Below are positions 25,201 through 38,258 of a stretch of DNA of 64,000 nt, one piece after another. Under the pieces are notes generated by a model that made no database searches, had not been told where the DNA came from, and saw only the letters and a list, made by a program, of their open reading frames with translations. The position numbers and the translations under genes are program-made. The stretch is taken from NCBI GenBank assembly GCA_910591455.2, contig OU342816.1, forward strand, positions 14,450,638 to 14,514,637. Direction: 5' to 3'. How positions within the stretch are numbered: the first letter of the stretch is position 1; every line of letters starts with the position of its first letter. This DNA is from Pholis gunnellus. Taxonomy: Eukaryota > Chordata > Actinopteri > Perciformes > Pholidae.

Positions 25201-28200
25201 CAACCAATATCAAATAGCAAAAACATGGTATATTTCAAAATTAGACATCTGCGTATATGCAATAAAAAAGATCTTAGCATTACTTGCAGCACATTCCAAA
25301 CTGAGATCCATCAACAAAGCTCATGTCCGTGTGAACATCTGTTACAACAATGTGGATTCGGGCTGACACCATTTGTGTTTGAGCATATCTCTATCTTGGA
25401 TGACAAAAGAAAGTGAGAAACAATGTGTGAGAGCTTTGTGAAGAAAAGACAGATGTCTGTCGTAAAGGCTGAGTCAACTGCAGGAACCGTTAAAGAAATT
25501 AATTTGTTCGGTTGTCTGTGAGCTTGTCTTTTTTCGGCTTTGATGATTCAGCGCCAAAGGAATCATTGGGCTGTAGTTTGAAATCTTTTGTGGTTTATTG
25601 TTTTTTTTTGTTAAGTATTGACAGTTGACCTGTCATTCCAGACGACAGCAAGCGTCTTGTATCTGACTAACAGAATATGTGTCTTGGGGATCAAAAGGCC
25701 CAGTTGTGAGATTTCAGATCAGGGGTCAGAATGCCGGCTTCGGATAAGGAAGAGGAATTAAATGAACGCATGTCTAATCCAATACAATCACTTGTAATTT
25801 ACGAAAGTAGATAAGGCCGCGGATGATCCAGTCTGGGGTGAACGAGGACATCCACAATTCAATTTTGCCAAGGGACCATGTACAATTGAGAACACAGGCT
25901 GCAGCGCTGAAGTAAATTGATCCCACAACTGAGAGCAGAACAGTCAAAGATAGACCTACCAGTAATGGACAGTTTGTTTAGTATCCGACCAGAGCAACAA
26001 AAGTTGGCCTTGTGTTGTGTTTTGTCCTTCCCTTTGAAATGCCCTGTGCATTCAAGTGCCTGTTTGCAGTTGTTTTTCAGGGCTTGTGGAAAACATGGAG
26101 CTGGGATGTCTTTACACGGAACAAAATCTTCTTGTGCTCTCTCAGCCTTAGAAAAAAAAAAGCAACAAAAAACTGCAAAATCTCCCATTTTGACACCAAG
26201 TAGTTAGATGCCTAATAGTATTGCCATTTCAAACAGCCTAAGACAAATTAGATCTTTGCAACATCATGGGAAGTACAGTCAAAGGATGAAGCATATCCCA
26301 TCAAGTCATACTCGCTGTCCGCTCCCTTGATCTGCTACAAGTTATTGCACCATAGATCCCCAACTAATTTATTACAGACCATCATGTTGGCTCAACATTG
26401 CAGTCCAAGCATACCCTCACCATATTGTACGAAGTAGGCCGTATATGCCTGGGGAATTCTCTCAATCCGCTTACCAGAGGTCTGTACCAGTTAAGTTATC
26501 CTCAGCGTGGAGCATATGCTGACTTTTTTTTTTTCTTCCCTGTGATGCTGCAGTGTGAGAGGCACATCTGGCAGTTCAGTCATCTCAACAGTAATTTGCC
26601 TCGCAATATGGTGTTCAAGGGTTGGTTAGGACCGTGTCATATTTTTTTTATTCTGACATTCTCATTGTTATCTGGCCTCATTTTCATTTGGATGGCAGTT
26701 TGTAAAATGCAAGGAAGTCAGTCATGTTGCCAGAACAAGATGTGAAAATGTTCTTTTTCTATCTGTTCTGTTGCTAGACCAAGGGGCACTGAAACTTAAA
26801 AGTGTTTTTTTAAGTAATGCTTTAAAGTTATATACTCTTTGCGCTTAATGCCAGGAGGTGCCACAAGGCAAAATGCCAGTGATCTAATCAGCCTCATTCA
26901 AAGTAGGGATACTGATATCCTCTCTTCAAAGAGCCATTGGGTTCTGAAGACCTAACTATTTAACTGTCCTCTTTTTGGCCATTCTAACCATAAGTCTGGT
27001 TTGAAGAGATATCACAGTGACCACCATCCCTACATTTTAAAGCAGAGAGATCAGGTTTCTGAGTTAAAATTGCAGAATTAAGGTCTCTGTGGAAGCAAGT
27101 GAGGGCACTATTTGTGTTGGTGTTAAGTTGAAATTATATTGTCGCCATTCCTGCCTGCCTTCTGTGGAGGAAGCGAGCTGTCTCACATTCAAGCTCTTTA
27201 ATTAGCTCACGCAAATAATAAATATTGTGTGCTCCTCAGCTGCAGATGAATCCCTGTCTCATTTAGTGGGACCAGCCGGTGTAATATCTGCTAACCTTTT
27301 CTCCATAATCACTGCTTTGTAGCTAAATGCCATGAGCTTAATTTTTACATGGGGCAGGCAACTTCCAGCATGAGCTGACAATTAAAGAATCAACTTTGGA
27401 GAAGCTCCAACTCCCTCTTATCACGATACTATGTCTCAGGTACAACTTGAACAAGGGTTGGGCCACTGGATGAATAATTTATGGATCGATGGTGGACTGT
27501 ATCTGTATATAATGTCCCCACTGAATTTAAATGACTTGAGTGAGAAACACATTCCGGTCAGTCAAGCAGAATTTTTTATTCTCAAAATCGCTACCAAGAC
27601 ACTTTTAAGAACATCTGGCTAATACGATTAAAACCAAAACTCCTTGGAAACTGCATTGGTTTCAGCATCCAAGTGTGTTGCGTCTTGCTTGAATGTATTT
27701 CATTTCTTATAGTAGCGAAGCAAGAAATATGCTCAAATAGCTTCATGATTTATTTAGACCGTTTCCCAGAGCTTTGGTAAATGTGTGCTTGTTTTGTTCT
27801 TTTTCAGTGCCTACTGTACCACTGCTGTTTTCTACTGGGAATGCACCACATACTCTTACTTTTTCAGCAGTTTTTGTCTAGATTGTGAGGACTTGTACTG
27901 TCATTTAAAAAATTCATAATGGCTCTTCTGGGATGGTGGTTGCGATGTCCCAAGTTTGGTAAGACTTTTGTTGAATGCCACCCACCTTCCTCTCTCCGAG
28001 GTTCATCGTGTTCTTTTGTAGATGCATAAAAATGTCAATTGCAATTAGGATGGCAGACCTAGGACATACTGTAAAGTGACGCTGAAACCTAGTCGGGGCC
28101 ATAAGTTTGCACCGGTAGAAGGAGGAGCTCTGGATAGTGCCTCAGCTGAACTTGTTAAAGCGGTCGGCTTTTTGCGGGGTGGCTTTGCACTGCTCCCTCC

Positions 28201-29190
28201 CCCTGCAGTCTAGGGAATTGCTGCCACCTTCAAGTGCAGCAAATCCTCAGACGTAAGTGTGTTAAGCCCCGTGTGCTTTGCCGAGGGTGGAAATGAAGAC
28301 AGGCTACCCCTATGAAGAATGATGACTCCTTCAAGAGGCAGCTGTCCTATTTTAAGCAGGCGGCACACACTACAATGTGCTGTCTGACTCTGCCTTTCCC
28401 TCCTTCTGTTTTCTTTTGTTCTTCTTTCTCTTTCCCTCCATCTCCATCTCTGCCACGGCGAGGAAGGACCTTCGAGATTGGGGTAAATAAAAGTCACAGG
28501 ATGTGAGCAGAGCCTCAAAGTCAGCGAGAAGATAATGTGTAGTCCCCCCTCAAACATCTTCAAGGATGGAAATGTTATTGATGCATGTTAAGTCCTTTGG
28601 GGGTTTCACTCAAAGGACATTTGGGGCCTTTCATCCCTGACATGAAGGTGGAGGGAAACATTATTTAGGCTCCGCAACATGATAGAGGTTTCTCCTTTCA
28701 GTGAGAAGCTTGAAAGGGAAAAGTCATCTTTCTCCACCCTTTGAGAGAGAAGCCTCATAATTGGCTGAAATGGCTGATTTTTTTTCATGCCTACTTCTTG
28801 AGGTAATTGGTATTTATGAAGTATTTATGGTCCATCTTTGCCGATGTCAGCTGCACACAGAGCAGGATGTATATTTTCTAGACAGAAGAGAAACTTTTTT
28901 CCCCTTCTTTCCCTTCCCCTGGAAGAAAGGTGGTGCTTTTTTTTGTTTTGCCATTCAGATTCATAAATTCAGCAGAGTCATGCTTTGTTGCACTTATATA
29001 ACAGCCCGACCAGGACCAAGGGGCTGTTATTAATGTGTGGTTTCACACCAGGCTGCGGTCCCATCTGTGATGGCGACTTGAGGGATGTAGACACCACTTC
29101 TGCTGATAAGTAAATTGTTATCATGCAAATAAACCATAGAAACAATAAAAATGAAGAAACTCATGGGATGGCATTGTCGGTCAGTTGGAT
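22211..29190. other. Intronic sequence, no gene recognised
   Basis: About 7 kb without recognisable coding or repeat families. Small items are a 16-bp palindrome TGTAAGTCGACTTACA at about 24893-24908 and an AT-rich patch near 27196-27226 with TTTAATTAG and ACGCAAATAATAAATA. Confidence 0.45.
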
Positions 29191-29199
29191 GGTCAGTCA

Positions 29200-29640
29200 T
29201 TCAATCAGTTTGTTCCAGATTGAAATGTCTCAACATCTATTGGATTGGAGGAAACCTCATACAGATGTGTATGGCCAACAGTGGATGGGATTGATTGACC
29301 TTGGTGTAATTTTTTGTTCAGTGACCATGACGTTGATATTTTTCTCTGTTAATTTGGTCCAGGTATCCAACCATCCCAGGTTCCTATAAGCTGTGTTCAT
29401 CCACTGATGTTTCATTTAGCTTTGCCAGCAGGTTTTTGTCTTTTTTTTTCTTTTCCAGTGAACTATCTCAAAATAGTCCAAGAGTTTCTAAAGAATTTGG
29501 CTCCGACATTTTTGGTTCCCGGAGTTAACCTAATGAATTTTATAATCTGACTTGTCATCTAGTGCCATCAGCAGACTGAAATGTCTGAACAATGTGTGGA
29601 TGGAATTCCATTTAATTTTTACTTCACAGTTACCCTCTCA
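29200..29640. repeat. Decayed fish interspersed repeat
   Basis: CCAGATTGAAATGTCTCAACATCTATTGGATTGG is recognisably the same as CCAGACTGTAATATCTCCACAACTAT..TGGATGGATTG near 53756 and 54043. Further on, CATCTAGTGCCATCAGCAGACTGAAATGTCTGAACAA repeats the theme. This pattern is common in perch-like fish genomes as I recall. No coding capacity and no clear ends are visible. Confidence 0.5.
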
Positions 29641-32600
29641 GATGTAAATAATTGTCCCACAATAGAATCCTCCACTTGTCATACCAGTGAAAAACACATT
29701 AAGGTTGTTGGGATCGCCAGTGTTTTTGGCAAGCTGGACAATGTAATAGCAACGCATAACAGGAGTATCCCATCTCTGTCAGGGGTTGGTGGGAACAAAA
29801 TTGTGTGTACTTTGTGAGCTGTGTGTTTCCCTTTGTTATGGTGCCCATATAGTTCAGGCTTATCTTCCTGCTTTTTCTTATTATTCTGTTTATCCTACTG
29901 TACAGCTATATCCACATTCTGAGTGACTGAGCTAATTGTTCATGCTCATGCACTCTCTGCAGATTCAATTATACGCCACTCTGGGCATCCTGAAAAAAAA
30001 TGAGGGTGGGAAAAAAGGGATGTGTGCTGAAAGTGTGGGAGAGTGAAAAAAGTGAAAAAGGTAAAAAGCGAGAAGGGGCTTGAGAAGGTCGTGGAAAAGA
30101 GAGGGTAAAGTTTAGAGAGGAGAAAAAGAGGAGGACAAGAGCTAAGAAGCAGGAGGGATAAATTAGAGAGGAGAGTAAGAGCAGTCCCTTGAGTCATATA
30201 TTTATGTAAGGGGGAAATATGCTCACTGGAGTGTGCACTGTAATGGCACCCCTCTGTATAATGATCAGTGCTGACCTCCCAAATAAGAGGATTAGTTTGT
30301 GCCTGAGCTGGCCAGAAATAATGGACCTCACCTTAGCTTAGCTGAAGTTTGACACAGCAGAAAATAGATAGGGAAATAACAATACCTCAGCAACTGGAGG
30401 TTTGCCTGAACCCTCATTCATCTGCATCACCATTGTGTCAAATTGGACATGCATTCCTGCATATCTGCCGGGTTCATGAACAGATGGCATAAACGCACTG
30501 GACCCATGTGGATAAAATACTGTAGTAGAACCATTGAAATAAGCTGCTGCCAACTGTAACATGTTGCAGAGGTTTTCTTTCCCTTTTCCCCTATAACAAG
30601 CAGTGCAATGAGTTGCTGTTTCCGTTATTTATATGCAATGTTGTCCACAGGAAATGAGCTCTCGTTATTGGAGCTTTCAGGCAGGCAGTGAGAGGGCATG
30701 TCGGAAGAATATTGTGGCTCAGCAGTGAATGTTGTGGCTAATGTCTTACTGCAGGGCACGCTCTCCTTTTGTGTGCTCTGAACCAGCAGGATTAAAGCAT
30801 CCATCTTGCTTTCCCGCTTCCCCTAATGGTATTAGGAAAAGGGTGGATAGGTTTCAGTATTCCGTTAAGGAATATCTGATATGGGGACTGGCTGATTCCA
30901 TTAAGTCAAAAGCAAGGTGGGGGGGAATGAGTAGCCCTACTGGTGTAATAGCCTCTGAGCTGCATAGCTCAAAGTGGGGCATTTCAATCTGGAAAACTCC
31001 TGCATTACCACCCCCACCCACATAAAAACATATATTACACACTCATTACCAAAGGACTCTACAGGGTCAGCGTGCAATTTCTGCCTCAGTGCAGATCTCG
31101 GTCATCCTGCGTTGTGAATAACAACAACAAAACACACGACATCCGTCTTTCACGCGATGCATGCTGGGGATGGGCTCCGCCTCCATGTGATCTAGAGCAG
31201 GATAAAGAGGTAGGGATAATGGACGGATCGATGGACTTTAAAGTCCCAGTGAAACAGAAGCATGAGCCGTCTTTAGCTTCTGTATTTTGACATGTTTCAC
31301 AGTGAAACATGAATATTTGAGCAGTGTATGGTTACAAGAGGGATTTAAATCAAATACTTTCCTTTTGATTGGACCACTAAGAAGTGGGGGGCAAAGAGTT
31401 TAGTGTGATACAGAGCTATACCCGTCGGATCCCCCCCCACACACACACACAAACAACTCCCTCACCTGTCGTCAGATCAGAAGGACTGATTCTACTTCTT
31501 AGCTCCTGGGTAGTACTCGCAGATGAACGGCGCCCGGCCTCCCTCAATGCCACTAGTGCCAGAGCTCCCCGCTCACCTGCCGGCAAAACTCAGCAGGATG
31601 TTCGTCTTTGTGTACCGCCCGCACTGCAGGAACAAAGAGCTGGTTGAAACGTTTCCCTCGAATGAAGTAGACATCTTAAAGTCTCATTTGATTTGATTTG
31701 ATTTGACGCCCCTGAGTGCAGGATGAGTCATCAAGTATTTGAAACCCTAACAGGAGCTAAATATGCTCTAACTTCCATTTCACTGGGACTTTTAAACTAT
31801 AGTCTACAAGGTTTAACATTGAAAGTTATCTCGTAGATTATTAATTATTTGAATTATTGGCGCTATAAAGAACATACGCAAAACATTTGAGTTTCCTGTC
31901 CTGAGTTACAAAAGCCATATACTAAGGGCAATTTCAGTGCAAATTCAATTGCTGCTTTATTTGGAAAATGTTAACACCATAGCATTTCATATAAAGAGTT
32001 GTGGTCGCATTCATTTTAAAAAGCCTAATCTGTTCCTCTCTTCTACAAAATGGAAAGTTAAACTACAACTTGTTGGTTGGACATCAGAACAATGCCTCAA
32101 AAATGTATCAGATAATGGCCTGCCTTACGGTGGCATATGGGGAATATGTGACGCTGTGAAGATATTTTTCAGTTTGTTTTTCACATTCACAGTTTGCAGG
32201 GTGTGAGCAAGCTACATGTGAAGGGAAAACAGCCATTACTGTTGTATTGTATTATTTTGTGTCACATAATAATAGAGAGAGCAGAACATTTATTTGTTCA
32301 CAGAGTGGACAGTGACAGAAGCATTTATGAAGTCCACACTACAACACCAATGTTATGTTTGGGAATACTCTGTCACACCTTGTCTAAGCACATAAATGTG
32401 ATCAGTTTAACACCAAAAATGTGCTTTTCTTCGACCCACGGGTATCAGAGGTCTTGTTTTCCATTCTAAAACTCCTGAACTTTACAGTTTAAGATTCATA
32501 ATTGCCAAAATTGCAGTTGCTCTTTCTCTCTTTTTGTTTTACGGGCTTGACTAGTTGTCGTTGAATGATGAGCAAAATCAGACAAGTCTTAAATTAGATG

Positions 32601-33149
32601 GGTATTATTTCGACCAAAAGAGTAGTCTTGAGTTATGTTACACTCGAACGACTCCAAATGGATTTCTAATGCATTACGCTTAAGGCTTTCATATCGTGTG
32701 GGTGGGGGTGGCAGAAAACCCGAATCAGTTTCTTGACTTCTTCCACTTCATACAGTTGAGTGGTCAGGTTATCACGCCGTCATTTGGTGTCTTCGCGCCA
32801 CCAAGGCCCAACGCTGTCTGGAGCCATTGGGTTTCCATTACCTCAAATCCATTCCTCTCATTTAAAATTAATGGCATTGGACCTTCCCTGACCCCAGAGG
32901 TAAGCCTGGCCAAGTTTTTTTTTCTCTTCTAGAACACCTTGGGGATTAAGTTGTCCTCTCCTTATCAGTTCTATCAATGAAGATGGTATGGTAATCTTTG
33001 GGGGATCACTGGATCATTCTACTTTTCTCTAAAGAATTATTGTTTTTTTTATATATATACAGTATGTATATGCAATCCATCAGTACAAATCTTTACAATT
33101 CCAATCTCCAATTCAGAGCAATACATTAATTTTCTAGTGATGATGTTCG
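29641..33149. other. Intronic sequence, no gene recognised
   Basis: It contains the purine-rich strand at 29992-30184, a C9-(CA)n tract at 31431-31457 and a (GATTT)4 run at about 31686-31706. Nothing else can be named. Confidence 0.5.
29992..30184 (+). repeat. Polypurine-rich strand
   Basis: About 190 bp dominated by GAAAAAG, GAGAGG and GAGGA words on the + strand. Such tracts can adopt triplex (H-DNA) forms. Confidence 0.8.
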
Positions 33150-33319
33150 AGGATAAGGCTGGTGCTGTTTGGTATTTCTAATTGTATCAGCAAATCTGTT
33201 GAAAAGACCATAACCAACAACGTTTAAGTCCCAACTTCCCCCCGAGTCTGTAGCACTCAGCCCAAGCGTAATGGTTTGTTGACAATGAGAAAAATACAAA
33301 AAATCACCAGCCTTATCCT
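33150..33319. mobile_element. 170-bp inverted-repeat MITE
   Basis: The ends are perfect 15-bp inverted repeats: AGGATAAGGCTGGTG at 33150-33164 and its complement at 33305-33319. Similarity continues inward (GGTATTT / AAATAC). The middle has AAAAGACCATAACCAACA, which recurs as AAAAGACCAAAACCAACA near 43645. No target duplication is evident. Confidence 0.7.
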
Positions 33320-34910
33320 TGAAATCCAATTCTAGGTGCACTGACATGGAAAAGCTAGGGTTAACATAGCTGGAGGAAATGATGGAAAGCAACAGTTTTT
33401 CAACTGTGTTATAATTATATCAAATTACTCTCTGTGTGAATAACCTGTTCTATGTCATTTTCCCTTTTATGGCAGCTGGATAGACATTTAGACAATAGAG
33501 GCTCTCATGAAATGAAGCTTATCCACATTTGAGCACCGGCATTTGTCCTCTACATTTCTAGTGATAAGTGTACACAATCTACCAGATGGTACTGTAAACA
33601 CACACTCCAGAATGTAGAATTCCACTCGTGTAAAGGGCCCCGATGCATAATGTCACACTGTTAAATGCTGAGCTGTATTACTTTTGCTAATTTCTCTTGC
33701 TGCTCTTATCCAGCATGATAAATGCAGGCCTATCGGTTCAAAGTCATGGAATGCGCAAGGCCGTGTATTCAGCCACCACCCATGACATGGTGAATGGTTA
33801 GGAGGGGTGAGGATTGGCGGTTTTGGAGACATTATCCTGGGCTCCCTGTACCCCGAGGACACAGCCATTGGTGGTGGAGGGAGGGTTCCCGGCCTTATTA
33901 GCAGGACAGCTACCAGCTCTCTAATCACCGGGTCTCAGAGACAGCCGGAGGTAAAGGGAGAGTGGATGGGTGATCAACATCCAAGTAGGAAGGAGAGAAG
34001 GAGAATAGGCAAGGTTTATACCCCAAAGATTACATCAAATGACAGCTGCTTTACAGAAGCAAATCCTTTTGGTGAGAAGAGACGAGTGCAGATGCTGTCC
34101 CACGGCACATTGTTGGTGATGAAATGTAGCGGCTTTGTGGTTGCATCTAAGCAACCACAGCTGGTGCCATGTTGAAAGCATAGAGGCTATATGCAAAAAA
34201 GACCTGCACAGATAGAGGTGGGTCAGTTGCTGAAGTCCTCCTCCGCATACGTTGTCTCTAACAATGCTACCAGACGTTGTGCTTTGCTCATATCTCCAAC
34301 GTTTAATTGAATCTGTAAAATCCCAGAGAGTCAGACAGAATGACGGGAAGGTAGATTGATAGTGTACTTTTCTAATTGCTCATGCAGGCATGAGGAGATT
34401 ACAAGGCCATATTCATTCAAAGAAAAAAGTAACACTTTCAGTCACAGTCTTACAACAGTGTTTTGGAGAAGGCAAATAATGATACTGTTTTTCGTTTTTT
34501 CTTCCATTTTGCCTTTTGAAATTGTGAAATATTACAGGTAAAGCAGCTTTATTCCCGTCTGGCAGCATATTTTGTAAACGCCTCGAGTTTGCGATACAAT
34601 AAGGAAGTGCTACAGGCGGTAAATAATAGATTCATATTTCATCAAAAAGCTTTGATGCAGCCAGAATCCAGGTATGGTTGTAACCCCAGAGCTCATTGTG
34701 ATAGAGCACATTGTGTTCCCTTCTCCACACTTGATTTACTGCTGTGACTGGTTTAAAAGAAAAACAATAGGATTGGTGCTATTGATAATTAGTTTTTAAT
34801 GTGCCACACTCATCATGTCCAATTTCATGCCCCTTAGGCTGCTGATCACAGATTTAATCAACACATTATTGCTTGCTATACTTAAACTGACTAAAGGCAG
34901 GCTTCTTTCT

Positions 34911-34978
34911 CTGTGTGTGTGTTATGGTGTGTGTGTAGGTGTGTAGGTGTGTGTGTGTGTGTGCAGGTGTAGGTGTAT
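34911..34978. repeat. Interrupted (GT)n with GTAG units
   Basis: A TGTGTGTG tract broken by TATGG and AGGTG. Confidence 0.9.
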
Positions 34979-36663
34979 GCTGGGAGTGTAAAGAAGACCG
35001 AGTGTTAGCGCGTGTTTGTGTGACCGTGGAGCGAGCGAGGGAAGTTGTCAGCATGTGCATCCATCCCAGCGACGTCCTTCTTTGATAGACATTGAATGTG
35101 TGTTCCAAGCCATTAACCAAGAGCTACGTTTGAAGATGACGCGCTTGGAAGCGCGTTGTGTTGTGTCGAAGGAAGCCATTGTTATTATTGTGTTTCTATG
35201 TAGCGGAGAAGAGAGTGTCCAGGCCTCCCTCACCTGATGAATACAGATGAAAGCAGGGCTGTTATGTCCATTTTTTTTTTTTTGATATACCACTCTTATA
35301 ACACCTGAGAGTTTTTTAGTTTTTGTTGTTGTGACTATGTGAGGTGTGTCTTTGGTTTTATTATTATACAAATGCAAAAAGTCTTTCAGTAGAGGGACCA
35401 AATACAATGAAACATGGTTTTAAATTCATAAGGGGTAAAGGTCATGTCCATTGCAGCATATCAATGTATTTAGATGCACTGGTAGTGCTATGACATTTAA
35501 TTATTTATTTTTGCATTTATTAAAAACAACATAGGTTAAGTGATTCATTATATAATACATTTATTTATTTATGTATTTATTAATTCACGTATGAAACCAT
35601 TATTTTTTATTTGTATTGTTTACCTATTTGTATTTATTTTATTCTACATTCTTTCTTGTATATCCTTTTTTTACAAATCTTTATGCATTTCTGCTTCATT
35701 ATACAAATGTGGTGGCTGTCATTCAAAGTGTTTCTTTATGTGAACGTTTCGCCCACTGGCTTATACAGTATATATATATATATATCTTTTATACTTTGGT
35801 TTTGTTTATAAAAAATATCTTTCTTGTTTAATTTTTGCTGACGATGATGATTTTTAACTCTAACTCACTTCCATTTTTTGTTCTTGGCTGCTGCTGGTGT
35901 TGGGCTTGACAACGACTTAACGAGTTGATTTCACAACAAAGGGACTGTAATAAGTTGTCAGGCTTGTGAATGAGTATAGATGAAGAGAAAGAAGAGACAG
36001 AAAATCGGGAGCCAGTTCATCTCGAACGGCTCAGCTCCCTGGCTGTGAGTCGAATGTAGAGAGAGACATCGTGAGGTGGTGGAGGCCTTCATTATATGCA
36101 GCTCGGGCCCTGGTGAAACCCTGGTTAATGTCCCTATCATCTCTGGAGTGGTCCAACGTCTAGCTCTCTGTCCAAATGACTCATGTTTAATGCATCTCTG
36201 CAGTCCTTGTCATTTAACCTCACCTCTGGAGGTTGTAGGTCGGGGTGGAATAGCGAAGGATCCCACAAGACCCACAAGGGGCAAAGCGACCGTGCAGTTA
36301 TTCTTCACCCGCTCTCCATTTACTTAACATGGGGAGAGCTGCTCCATGGCTCATCTGTTGCTGAGTAATCTCCCCAAAGCAAACCCCCCTCTCCACATCA
36401 CACTGCATGAACCTGAACTCGCGGGTGGTCTGGGTTGACTGTGTGGCTCTCTGAGGCACTTTGTTACACTGCTTCCCGTGTGCTACGGCTGAATGCTTAA
36501 GCAGGAGACAACTGATGCTATCCTGGGAGACTTTATGACTTACTCCTTAGTCTTCAGATGAGCACTCCAGTTTATAGCTTTGGTAAAAGCCTTTCAGGTG
36601 TGATCGAAGGCTGCCAAACTCCATCAACCTTATTCTTTTTGGTTTTCTATGATTTTTTATATT

Positions 36664-36710
36664 CTATATATATACATATATATATATATATGTGTATATA
36701 TATAAATATA
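36664..36710. repeat. (TA)n-rich microsatellite
   Basis: Alternating TA is interrupted by CA and TGTG. Confidence 0.9.
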
Positions 36711-37030
36711 AAAGGCCTGAAGGGATGGGCTATCAGTCTTGCTGGCTTGGCAGATTTCTCGCTAAATTTAGCGACCTTTGAAACTAGTGCTGTTTTTCGT
36801 TTGGTGCATTTTTAATAACTAGCTTGCTCTTGTTGGTTTCCCCAATGTTACCGGACCCGAGCTTTAAGCTTGCAGAGGTACATGTCCAAGCAAATAGGGA
36901 ACAATTCAACAGGATACATCTTCATCATTGCTGTGTAACGGGATGTAAAAGAGCTTGATCTTCACGCTGCATTTTCCTCCGATTTTCACAGCTTACATGC
37001 AAAGACTACCTCCCTTTCACTCCTCGTCCT

Positions 37031-37034
37031 CCCC

Positions 37035-37104
<70 letters not shown>

Positions 37105-37128
37105 CACACACACACACTCACACACACC
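37031..37128. repeat. Poly-C followed by (CA)25 compound microsatellite
   Basis: A run of 21 C leads directly into 25 CA units and further broken CA/CT units. The overlapping ORF reading PPPPPHTHTHTH is an artefact. Confidence 0.97.
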
Positions 37129-38170
37129 CACTCAATCCCTGCCTCTCAGTCTTGCTTTGGATAATGGTAATTAGAACATCACCATGATTGAAATTTGGCA
37201 AAAGTTGAAGAGGAAATAGGTTTTCTAATCAAAAGCCGCCTCGTAGCTGGAATCCATGCTCACTTGGCTGAACATTATTCTTCAACGATGGGGGCCTAAA
37301 CGGATGCCAGATTGTATACTGAGGGTATGTTGGATTTCATACACATGCCCCAGTTGAGCCTGATTTAGCCACTTATTTATTTAAGTGTGTGCTTTGGTGT
37401 GATTTTTATGATGTTAAGATGAGCAGATTGATAACACTGCCAAGTCTGTCACTTAATCTAAAGTCTACAGTCAGCAGCTTGCTCAGAATAAAGACTGGAA
37501 GCAAGAAAGACTAAATGAATTCCACCTACAGTACGAGCGCCGCTAAAGCTCACTGGTTAACATCTTTTATCTATTTTGTTTATCCCATACAAAAACCCAT
37601 TTATAAAAGCGGAAAGTTGCGCTTGTATGGGGGTTCATGTGCTCGGCTGTCTCTTGGCTCGGAGCAGTGGCTTCCTGCTGGTTGCGTGGCAACCTCTCGC
37701 TGTTGCCTATGGTGTCACTTCCCACACATTTACTAACTTGAGCTGACTCTTTTCCTCTTTCATTCCGCCGATGCTTGAAAGACAATGGCAATGTTGTCGT
37801 TAATGTGTGCTACAGTTGAGAGTCTTGGTGTGTCACGATGCTAACTCAGTAGACGTGTGGCATGAAGCCAAATATAGATACTAGCACAAGATGACATCTT
37901 CGCAGGACTTGTAATCTGCCACATTTTGGTATTACCTCATAAAAAACAGTTGGATCAAAGCCCATTTGTAAATGAATGTGCCTTTTGGAGTTAAAACCTG
38001 ACACTTAAACTTCAAAAACTGTCCGTTTCTCAACTCACTTGTGGTGTTATAATGATTTTCCTTTTGCAGCGGGAAACGGCATGAATGACTTTTCTTTGCT
38101 TCTTATCTGACCATGAACCTTGATGCAATGGCAAATGTCAGGCAATTCAATTTAGGTGGGGCTTTGAATG

Positions 38171-38240
38171 CTAACCTCCCTTTCTGTTTTTTCCCCCCTC
38201 CCTTCTGCCCTTCCCCATCTATCCTTCTCTTCCAACACAG
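38171..38240 (+). promoter_or_regulatory. cadm1: Branch point, polypyrimidine tract and acceptor for the candidate microexon
   Basis: A CTAAC branch-point match lies at 38171-38175. It is followed by a tract that is nearly all C/T, ending TCTTCCAACACAG at 38240. A TTCTGCC word near 38203 supplies a UGC, a motif bound by SRRM4 upstream of neural microexons. Confidence 0.5.
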
Positions 38241-38258
38241 GAGCTGCCCAGGACCCAG
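38241..38258 (+). CDS. cadm1: Candidate 18-nt microexon in cadm1 intron 1
   Basis: Eighteen bases (GAGCTGCCCAGGACCCAG) are bounded by an acceptor ending CCAACACAG and the donor GTAAGC. Upstream is a tract about 60 nt long that is nearly all pyrimidine (38176-38232). Before it lies a perfect CTAAC branch-point match at 38171-38175. Read in phase 1, like the downstream exon, it has no stop and would add six residues (x-Ala-Ala-Gln-Asp-Pro, with x = Gly if exon 1 ends in G) just before Asp-Gly-Phe-Gln. That is the hinge between the signal peptide and the first Ig domain. Multiples of three, long polypyrimidine tracts and a nearby UGC are typical of neural microexons. CADM3 and other family members are known to vary in this N-terminal region. 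No transcript evidence is available here, so this is an inference from signals and phase. Confidence 0.45.

Larger units (their letters stand above)
33320..38240. other. Intronic sequence with several simple repeats
   Basis: No gene is seen upstream of the candidate microexon. Simple repeats are at 34911-34978, 35769-35786, 36664-36710 and 37031-37128. Confidence 0.5.

Noticed and set aside
29436..29472. Strong polypyrimidine tract ending CTTTTCCAG
   Set aside because: It lies within a decayed interspersed repeat and has no open, in-phase segment ending in a donor after it.
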